Assembly (NCBI GenBank): GCA_015486685.1
Contig: WFRC01000301.1
Span: forward strand, 1 to 11,445
Origin: Caldifarciminota bacterium
GTDB taxonomy: Bacteria; Hydrothermota; UBA3072; WFRC01
Length of the DNA stretch: 11,445 bases
Reading direction: 5' to 3'
Below the pieces are notes generated by a model that had not been told where the DNA came from, ran no database searches, and was given only the letters and a program-made list of their open reading frames with translations. Of the stretch, positions 6,262-11,445 are shown one piece after another. How positions within the stretch are numbered: position 1 is the stretch's first letter; the number at the start of each line of letters is the position of its first letter. The position numbers and the translations under genes are program-made.

Positions 6262-6265
6262 CTTT

Positions 6266-7522
6266 TTATGTTCCTTCCTCCCATGAAGAAAGGTATTTCT
6301 TCTGTGCTTTTGTTAATTTATCAGTTTCTATGCCCATAGTCTTCAATTTTAAGACGGCAATCTCTTTATCTATATCTTCAGGAATTGTGTAAACTTCCCC
6401 TTTTAATCCCTTTCCCTTTTCTTTTAGATATTTTGCGGCAAGTGCCTGATTTGCAAAACTCATATCCATTACCATTGCTGGATGTCCTTCTGCCGCAGAG
6501 AGATTTACAAGCCTCCCTTCTGCAAGCAAATTAATTTTTTTACCATTTTTGAGTGTATACTGGTCTACATAGGGTCTAATTCTTTTCTTTCTTGTGGAAA
6601 TCTCTTTCAACCCCGGAATATCAATTTCCACATTGAAATGCCCTGCATTTGCAATAATTGCACCATCCTTCATCCTTAAAAAGTGTTTTTTTGCAAGGAT
6701 ATCCCTATCGCCCGTAGATGTAATAAATAGGTCACCTATACCTGCGGCTTCTCCCATTGGCATTACATCAAAACCATCCATAACTGCCTCTAATGCCCTT
6801 ACGGGGTCAGTTTCAGTAATAATTACTCTGCCGCCCATTCCCTTAGCCCTCATTGCAATACCCCTTCCACACCATCCATATCCACCGACAACAACCTTCA
6901 TACCTGCAATCAAAACATTTGTCGCTCTCAAAATGCCATCGATTGTGGATTGTCCCGTTCCATACCTGTTGTCAAAAAGATGCTTTGTCTGAGAATCATT
7001 TACTGCAATTACAGGATATTTTAATACGCCATCCTTTGCCATACTCCTCAATCTTATAACGCCTGTTGTTGTTTCTTCTGTTCCACCTATTACATCTTTT
7101 GCCCTCTTCGGATACTTTCTATGAAGGTTGGAAATCAAATCTGCACCATCATCCATAGTAATTACGGGCTTTCTTTTGAGCACTTCTTCAATATGCTGGT
7201 AATATGTCTTATTATCCTCCCCTTTTATTGCAAATACAGGTATATGATATTCAAGTGCAAGTGCAGCCGCAACATCATCCTGAGTTGACAGGGGATTTGA
7301 TGCCGTAAGATAAGCCTCTGCTCCGCCTGCCTTCAATGTTATAGCAAGGTTTGCCGTTTCTGTTGTAATATGTAAACAGGCACCAATACAAAGGCCCTTC
7401 AGCGGCTTTGTCTTTTTGAAATCTTCCCTTATTTTTCTTAAAACAGGCATATTATGTTCAGCCCATTCAATCTTAAGTTTTCCCTGAGACTTTAGTGTTT
7501 TGTCTTTAATATGGTATTCCAT
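6266..7522 (-). CDS. ahcY: S-adenosyl-L-homocysteine hydrolase (adenosylhomocysteinase), short type
   Basis: Splits S-adenosylhomocysteine to adenosine and homocysteine with bound NAD, relieving product inhibition of methyltransferases. The 418-residue protein has the Rossmann motif GGYGWCGRG (213-221) and the family blocks EETTTGV (149-155), NDSQTKHLFDNRYGTG (175-190), NAGHFNVEID (292-301) and GHPAMVMDMSFANQ (346-359). Likely catalytic or binding residues H51, D125, E150, K180, D184 and H295 are all present. The short length fits the bacterial/archaeal form without the plant/mammal-type insert. A longer reading begins 16 codons upstream at 7570, inside metK, but only the ATG at 7522 has a strong ribosome binding site, and MEYHIKDKTL looks like a natural N-terminus. 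The ATG shares one base with the metK stop (TAATG), so the two activated-methyl-cycle enzymes are translationally coupled. Confidence 0.96.
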   Translation of the reverse strand: MEYHIKDKTLKSQGKLKIEWAEHNMPVLRKIREDFKKTKPLKGLCIGACLHITTETANLAITLKAGGAEAYLTASNPLSTQDDVAAALALEYHIPVFAIKGEDNKTYYQHIEEVLKRKPVITMDDGADLISNLHRKYPKRAKDVIGGTEETTTGVIRLRSMAKDGVLKYPVIAVNDSQTKHLFDNRYGTGQSTIDGILRATNVLIAGMKVVVGGYGWCGRGIAMRAKGMGGRVIITETDPVRALEAVMDGFDVMPMGEAAGIGDLFITSTGDRDILAKKHFLRMKDGAIIANAGHFNVEIDIPGLKEISTRKKRIRPYVDQYTLKNGKKINLLAEGRLVNLSAAEGHPAMVMDMSFANQALAAKYLKEKGKGLKGEVYTIPEDIDKEIAVLKLKTMGIETDKLTKAQKKYLSSWEEGT

Positions 7523-8658
7523 TATTTTATCTCCTTTAATATTGTTTCTTTTGCATCCTTTAATTCCCATGTAAATCCATTTTCCTCTCTGCCAAAATGT
7601 CCATAGGCGGCGGTTTTTCTGTATATGGGTCTTCTTAAATCCAGTTTGCTTATCATCCCATTCGGAGTAAGGTCAAAATTTTTCCTGATGATATGGGCAA
7701 TCTCATTATTCGGAATTTTACCTGTCCCAAATGTATCTACATAGATTGAGACAGGGTCAGCAACACCTATTGCATAAGCAAGCTGGATTTCTATCCTTTC
7801 AGCAAGCTCTGCGGCAACAATATTTTTTGCAATATACCTCGACATATATGCGGCAGATCTATCTACCTTTGTCGGGTCTTTCCCCGAAAAACAACCTCCG
7901 CCATGTCTTCCTATACCTCCATAGGTATCTACCATAATCTTTCTCCCTGTGAGTCCTGTATCAGCCTGAGGACCGCCAATCACAAATCTGCCTGTGGGAT
8001 TTACCATATATTTTGTATCATCATCAAGAAATTCAGGAGGAACTACTTTTTTGATAACACTCTCAATAACTGCCTCCTTCAATGTATCTTCGTCTACATC
8101 AGGGTCATGTTGGGCAGAAATAATAATTGTATCCACCCTGGTAGGTTTCCCATCCTGATATTCTACTGTAACCTGTGATTTGCCATCAGGCCTCAGAAAT
8201 TTTACACCCTCATATTTCCTTATTTCGGACAGTCTTCTGACAAGCTTATGTGCAAGTATTATAGGCATTGGCATAAGTTCCGGTGTCTCATTTGCAGCAT
8301 ATCCGAACATCATACCCTGGTCTCCCGCGCCTCCTGTATTAACTCCCAATGCAATATCAGGAGATTGTTCCTGAATCATACTCAAAACACCGCAGGTCTT
8401 ATAATCAAGTCCATATTCCGGATTTGTATATCCAATGTCTTTAATTATCCCCCTTGCAAGTTTAGGTATATCTATATATACCTCTGTTGTAATTTCACCC
8501 CCTACTATTATAAGTCCATGTGAAGCAAATGTTTCTACTGCAACCCTACCATAAGGGTCTTTCGCCATAATTTCATCAAGAACTGCATCAGATACCTGGT
8601 CGCAAATCTTGTCGGGATGTCCCTCTGTTACAGACTCTGATGTAATCAAATTTTTCAT
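7522..8658 (-). CDS. metK: S-adenosylmethionine synthetase (methionine adenosyltransferase)
   Basis: Makes S-adenosylmethionine from methionine and ATP in the cytoplasm. The 378 residues, a normal bacterial MetK length, include ESVTEGHPDKICDQVSDA (8-25, ATP-binding His and Asp), GAGDQGMMFGY (110-120), GGPQADTGLTGRKIMVDTYG (228-247) and the P-loop-like GGGCFSGKDPTKVDRS (253-268). The last motif has Cys where most family members have Ala (GGGAFSGKD), a mild substitution. The ATG has a strong AAAGGAGGAG site and overlaps the stop of the upstream nucleotidylyltransferase as ATGA. The stop overlaps ahcY by one base. There is no room for a SAM riboswitch ahead of it within this operon. Confidence 0.97.
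   Translation of the reverse strand: MKNLITSESVTEGHPDKICDQVSDAVLDEIMAKDPYGRVAVETFASHGLIIVGGEITTEVYIDIPKLARGIIKDIGYTNPEYGLDYKTCGVLSMIQEQSPDIALGVNTGGAGDQGMMFGYAANETPELMPMPIILAHKLVRRLSEIRKYEGVKFLRPDGKSQVTVEYQDGKPTRVDTIIISAQHDPDVDEDTLKEAVIESVIKKVVPPEFLDDDTKYMVNPTGRFVIGGPQADTGLTGRKIMVDTYGGIGRHGGGCFSGKDPTKVDRSAAYMSRYIAKNIVAAELAERIEIQLAYAIGVADPVSIYVDTFGTGKIPNNEIAHIIRKNFDLTPNGMISKLDLRRPIYRKTAAYGHFGREENGFTWELKDAKETILKEIK
7531..7537 (-). promoter_or_regulatory. Ribosome binding site of ahcY that decides its start
   Basis: AAAGGAG on the minus strand lies 8 bases before the ATG at 7522, inside the 3' end of metK. The alternative ATG at 7570 has only a distant AGAGG. This supports the shorter ahcY. Confidence 0.8.
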
Positions 8659-9635
8659 ATCTCCTCCTTTCCTATCTCTGAATTATCACCAATGACTAAT
8701 ACATCTAACTCTTTTTCTATGCAAGCATTCTCACCAATAAACGAATTTTTCATAAGGATACCTCTTAATTTTGCACCATTATCAACGATAGAATTCTTAA
8801 TAATTGCATCCTTTATAATTGCCCTATTACCAATGGAGACATAGGGACCAAGAACAACATTTTTCACCTGAGTATTTTCCCCAATATAAACAGGGGGAAT
8901 AATAAGTGAACCTTCTATTTTCGGATAAAAATTTTCCTTTGAGAGTAAAAACCTATTTGTATCAATTAGTGTCTCAACCTTCCCACAATCAAACCATCCC
9001 TGAATTCTTTTCACGGTAAGTTTCTCTCCCCTATCAATCATCACCTGAATCGCATCAGTGAGTTGAATTTCTCCCTTTGTTCTCTTATCCTTCTTTATAT
9101 TTTCTTCTATTGCATTAAACAAAAAAGCACTATCAGGAAAATAATAAATTCCCACAATAGCAAGATTTGAGGAAGGAGTTTCAGGTTTCTCAACAACCTT
9201 TTTAACAATTTGCCCATCCATCTCCGCTATCCCAAATCTTCCAGGATTATCAACCTCTTTTACCCCTATAACACCTGTATCTGCTTCTGTAAATTTTTTA
9301 TAATCCACATCAAATACCGTATCTCCCAGAATTATCAGGACAGGTGCACTACCCACAAATTTCTTTGCCTGATATACTGCATGACCAAGCCCTTCAAACT
9401 CTTTTTGAATAGCATAAGAAATCTTAAAATCCTTAAAATTATGAAAATATTCCTGTATTCTTTCTCCCATATATCCAATTACAATAATAACTTCTTCAAT
9501 CGGAAGTCCTTTTAGTCCATCAATAATATGGGCAATAATGGGTTTCCCCGCAACAGGCAAAAGTGCTTTAGGTTTCGTATATGTAAACGGTCTCAATCTT
9601 TTTCCTATTCCTGCGGCAGGTATAACAACCTTCAC
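8655..9635 (-). CDS. Sugar-1-phosphate nucleotidylyltransferase (RmlA/GlmU-like) with left-handed beta-helix tail
   Basis: Transfers a nucleotidyl group to a sugar 1-phosphate to make an NDP-sugar. The N-terminal domain has the signature PAAGIGKRLRPFTYTKPKAL (6-25), LGDTVFD (103-109, metal-binding D105), EKPETP (149-154), GEIQLTDAI (188-196) and GWFDCGKVETL (213-223). Residues from about 245 to 322 form hexapeptide-like repeats (PPVYIGENTQV, GPYVSIGNRAII, NSFIGENACI, VIGDNSEIG), as in long archaeal-type glucose-1-phosphate thymidylyltransferases. At 326 residues it is somewhat shorter than that family's roughly 350. The base and sugar specificity cannot be settled from sequence (dTTP or UTP with glucose-1-P, or N-acetylglucosamine-1-P). 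It starts with GTG, overlapping the isomerase stop as GTGA. Sharing an operon with a hexose-phosphate isomerase supports activated-sugar synthesis. Confidence 0.85.
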   Translation of the reverse strand: MKVVIPAAGIGKRLRPFTYTKPKALLPVAGKPIIAHIIDGLKGLPIEEVIIVIGYMGERIQEYFHNFKDFKISYAIQKEFEGLGHAVYQAKKFVGSAPVLIILGDTVFDVDYKKFTEADTGVIGVKEVDNPGRFGIAEMDGQIVKKVVEKPETPSSNLAIVGIYYFPDSAFLFNAIEENIKKDKRTKGEIQLTDAIQVMIDRGEKLTVKRIQGWFDCGKVETLIDTNRFLLSKENFYPKIEGSLIIPPVYIGENTQVKNVVLGPYVSIGNRAIIKDAIIKNSIVDNGAKLRGILMKNSFIGENACIEKELDVLVIGDNSEIGKEEI

Positions 9636-10609
9636 TCTGCTAACCTCCTCTTTAATTCTTCTATCCTACGGACAGGGAGAGGGTCGACGCCGTATTCCAC
9701 AGCGAGATAATAACTTAAATAATCCCCTCTCTGAATTAAGTAAAACATTTTGGAGAGCAGTGTATCGCCGGAAGGTATTATCTCAAATATTTCTCCCGCC
9801 AATTCTTTTATCATCTCCTCTGTTATTCTAATCCTCTTTTCAAGCTTTCCCGTATCCTTATCTTTTAAGAAAAATATTATAGACCTTTTTAACATTTCTC
9901 TTGGGTGCTCCCACCCAACAATTTCATTATGGTCCATTTCTGGTAAAGAAAGATAATGGGCGAGTGATTTACTATTCTCATTGATTTGTGTTACCCATCT
10001 TCTACCAATAGGTGAAAACTTATCCTCAGTATATATGAAGGGCATCTTCTCCTTTATCTTTTTTGCTGTTTCCCGAGCCCAAATTTTGTTTTCATCCTGC
10101 GCATTCCTCAACATTTTTGAAACGCCCTTGACTTCCTTATCACTGATTTCAATTACTTTTAATTGTTTAAGCACATTAAGTATGGGGAAAAACAAAAAAG
10201 GCAGGGCAGCCCTCGGAGGATAACCTTTGGGCACAATAAAAGCAGGAATACCATCTTTTTGTGCCAGGTCTAAAAGTACGCCATTGCTTGTAATTGCAAT
10301 AATCTTTGCCTCTCTCTTTTTTGCCTTATTATATGCGAATATTGTTTCCTCTGTATTGCCCGAATAACTTACACTGAAAAATAGTGTGGAGTGAGAAACA
10401 AATTTAGGGATATTGTAATCCCTGATTATAAAAACAGGTAGTGTTCCCTTTATATTTGCAATGGAGGAAATTATATCCCCTCCAATTGCGGAGCCCCCCA
10501 TCCCAGATATACAAATATTTTTCAATCCCCTTTTAATAGACGGAAGTTCTATCGTTAAACCTGCAGCCGCCTCTACATCATCTGCCATTTTATCTATTAA
10601 TTCTATCAT
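9632..10609 (-). CDS. Bifunctional phosphoglucose/phosphomannose isomerase (SIS domain)
   Basis: Interconverts fructose-6-phosphate with glucose-6-phosphate and with mannose-6-phosphate, linking glycolysis or gluconeogenesis to sugar activation. The 325-residue protein has the SIS motifs GMGGSAIGGD (36-45) and SYSGNTEET (81-89), then the PGI/PMI C-terminal region with NENSKSLAHYLSLPEMDHNE (210-229). E211 and H227 are 16 residues apart, as are the catalytic Glu and His of the crenarchaeal enzyme. A Lys near the C-terminus (K320 in RRIEELKRRL) is the likely third catalytic residue. The length is close to that family (about 300-330) and far shorter than classical Pgi. The ATG has AGGAGGG upstream and overlaps the ptsI end by 20 bases. 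An internal ATG at codon 8 is a less likely start. Confidence 0.9.
   Translation of the reverse strand: MIELIDKMADDVEAAAGLTIELPSIKRGLKNICISGMGGSAIGGDIISSIANIKGTLPVFIIRDYNIPKFVSHSTLFFSVSYSGNTEETIFAYNKAKKREAKIIAITSNGVLLDLAQKDGIPAFIVPKGYPPRAALPFLFFPILNVLKQLKVIEISDKEVKGVSKMLRNAQDENKIWARETAKKIKEKMPFIYTEDKFSPIGRRWVTQINENSKSLAHYLSLPEMDHNEIVGWEHPREMLKRSIIFFLKDKDTGKLEKRIRITEEMIKELAGEIFEIIPSGDTLLSKMFYLIQRGDYLSYYLAVEYGVDPLPVRRIEELKRRLAE
9644..9650 (-). promoter_or_regulatory. Ribosome binding site supporting a GTG start
   Basis: GAGGAGG on the minus strand lies 8 bases before the GTG at 9635. The protein begins directly with the KVVIPAAGIGKR core of the family, which leaves no room for a later start. 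Confidence 0.75.
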
Positions 10610-11445
10610 CTTTCCCTCCTGCCAGAATCTCTGTTAAAGATGGAGATTTTGACTTTAATACCTCATAAAGATATTCTCTTATATCCTGTGGATTCTCCAT
10701 ATCTATCACAAAAGATGCTATTTTTTTTGCCTCCTTTAAGGTAAAATTTCTTATCAAACTTTTGATTTCTGGCACCATAGAGGGTATTACAGATAGTTCG
10801 TCTACCTCAAGGCCCACAAGAATAGGGATAGCAAGTATATCGCTCGCAATTTCTCCACATATACCTACCCATTTCCCTTCACTGTGCGCACCTTCAATGG
10901 ATAACCTTATTAAACGCAGAACCGCAGGATTCAGGTGATCAAATATTTCAGCCACCTTTTCATTTGTTCTATCCACCGCCAATGTATATTGCGTCAGGTC
11001 GTTTGAGCCTATGGAGAAAAAATCCACATATTTGGCAAAATCCCTTGCCTGTATTGCAACAGATGGCACTTCAACCATAATCCCAACTTCTATCCCGTCA
11101 TTTATCTTTACATTTTCTTTTCTGAGATTGCCCATTTCTTCTTTAATGATTGCATTTGCCTTTTTTACTTCCCCCAGAGTAGAAACCATAGGCAGCATTA
11201 TTTTTACATTTCCGGAAGATGAAGATTGCAGAATTGCCCTTATTTGAGTTCGGAAAATTTCTTCCTTACCCAAAGATAGCCTGATACCTCTCCAACCCAG
11301 GAACGGATTCTGTTCTTCTGTCCAACCAAAAAGTTTATCACCTCCAATATCAAAGGTCCTGATAATAACACTATCGGGATAAATCTCCCTGAGTATTCTT
11401 GAATAATATGCTGTCTGCCTATCTTCGTCAGGCATATCAGAAGAA
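10590..11445 (-). CDS. ptsI: Phosphoenolpyruvate-protein phosphotransferase (PTS Enzyme I), C-terminal part
   Basis: The 5' end is cut by the window edge; the frame stays open from 11445 down to the TAA at 10590-10592. The visible 284 residues are the PEP-binding TIM barrel of Enzyme I, which autophosphorylates from PEP and passes phosphate to HPr. Seen in order are IIRTFDIGGDK (PEP-binding Arg), NPFLGWRGIRLSL, GIMVEVPS (metal-binding Glu), FFSIGSNDLTQYTLAVDR (metal-binding Asp), EGKWVGICGEIASD (active-site Cys in CGE) and the typical end VPEIKSLIRN. The N-terminal phosphohistidine domain is outside the window. A PtsP-like nitrogen PTS variant cannot be excluded, because those differ mainly by an N-terminal GAF domain. 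No HPr or Enzyme II gene is visible here. Confidence 0.93.
   Translation of the reverse strand, partial: SSDMPDEDRQTAYYSRILREIYPDSVIIRTFDIGGDKLFGWTEEQNPFLGWRGIRLSLGKEEIFRTQIRAILQSSSSGNVKIMLPMVSTLGEVKKANAIIKEEMGNLRKENVKINDGIEVGIMVEVPSVAIQARDFAKYVDFFSIGSNDLTQYTLAVDRTNEKVAEIFDHLNPAVLRLIRLSIEGAHSEGKWVGICGEIASDILAIPILVGLEVDELSVIPSMVPEIKSLIRNFTLKEAKKIASFVIDMENPQDIREYLYEVLKSKSPSLTEILAGGKDDRINR

Larger units (their letters stand above)
5996..6265. other. Noncoding gap between ahcY and the sensor kinase, filled with short repeats
   Basis: No gene is supported in these 270 bases. They contain, in plus-strand order, an octamer array, a CTTAACCTG module, a GTATCACC array, a GGGGCTT hairpin, a TTGCGAGC-like inverted repeat and a TTTAACC heptamer array, each listed separately. 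No inverted repeat is followed by a U-tract on the minus strand, so no intrinsic terminator for ahcY is called. No convincing -35/-10 pair for the kinase was found. Confidence 0.65.

Noticed and set aside
5996..6265. tRNA or other structured RNA gene in the kinase upstream gap
   Set aside because: No cloverleaf, T-loop GTTCRANNC or other known RNA signature was found; short repeats and two hairpins account for most of the structure seen.
6594..6992. Plus-strand open frame of 132 codons
   Set aside because: It is a shadow of ahcY, covering its Rossmann region in antisense; the protein has no recognisable features.
7523..7570. N-terminal extension of ahcY by 16 codons
   Set aside because: It would overlap metK by 49 bases and has no well-placed ribosome binding site, while the ATG at 7522 has AAAGGAG 8 bases upstream and a family-like N-terminus.
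8655..8700. SAM riboswitch ahead of metK
   Set aside because: The metK start lies inside the preceding gene's stop codon, with no untranslated leader at this point in the operon.

Overview
The window is bacterial, AT-rich chromosomal DNA with every recognisable gene on the minus strand, so transcription runs from position 11445 towards 1. Enzyme I of the PEP phosphotransferase system and an NtrC-type two-component pair argue for Bacteria. The archaeal-style bifunctional phosphoglucose/phosphomannose isomerase, a short-type S-adenosylhomocysteine hydrolase, a single-domain methylmalonyl-CoA mutase subunit and gaps full of short tandem repeats suggest an uncultured candidate phylum (for example the WOR-3 or Omnitrophota type of lineage). 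That placement is inference from gene style and is held with low confidence.

Layout in transcription order. (1) Positions 11445-6266 hold one tightly packed run: the C-terminal part of ptsI (cut by the window edge), a bifunctional phosphoglucose/phosphomannose isomerase, a sugar-1-phosphate nucleotidylyltransferase, metK and ahcY. Successive genes overlap by 20, 4, 4 and 1 bases, so this is almost certainly one operon. It joins hexose-phosphate and nucleotide-sugar metabolism to the activated methyl cycle (SAM synthesis and SAH removal). (2) A 270-base gap at 5996-6265 holds several short tandem arrays and two inverted repeats. (3) Positions 5995-2147 hold a membrane sensor histidine kinase, an NtrC-type response regulator and asparaginyl-tRNA synthetase, overlapping by 8 and 4 bases. 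(4) A 276-base gap at 1871-2146 is a mosaic of 7- and 8-base tandem units and carries a possible promoter for the next gene. (5) Positions 1870-182 encode the catalytic subunit of methylmalonyl-CoA mutase without a B12-binding domain. (6) The last 181 bases again hold short tandem repeats.

Most genes are core metabolism and are confidently assigned. No phage, CRISPR, transposase, toxin-antitoxin or defence gene is visible, and I see no convincing undescribed multi-gene system. The signals worth a second look are: the shared architecture of the three gaps (7/8/9-base tandem units plus a common CTTAACCTG module); the 9-mer GGGAAAATC, found seven times in one orientation between 1887 and 5749; the altered GAFTGA loop of the NtrC-type regulator; and the coupling of that regulatory pair to asnS.
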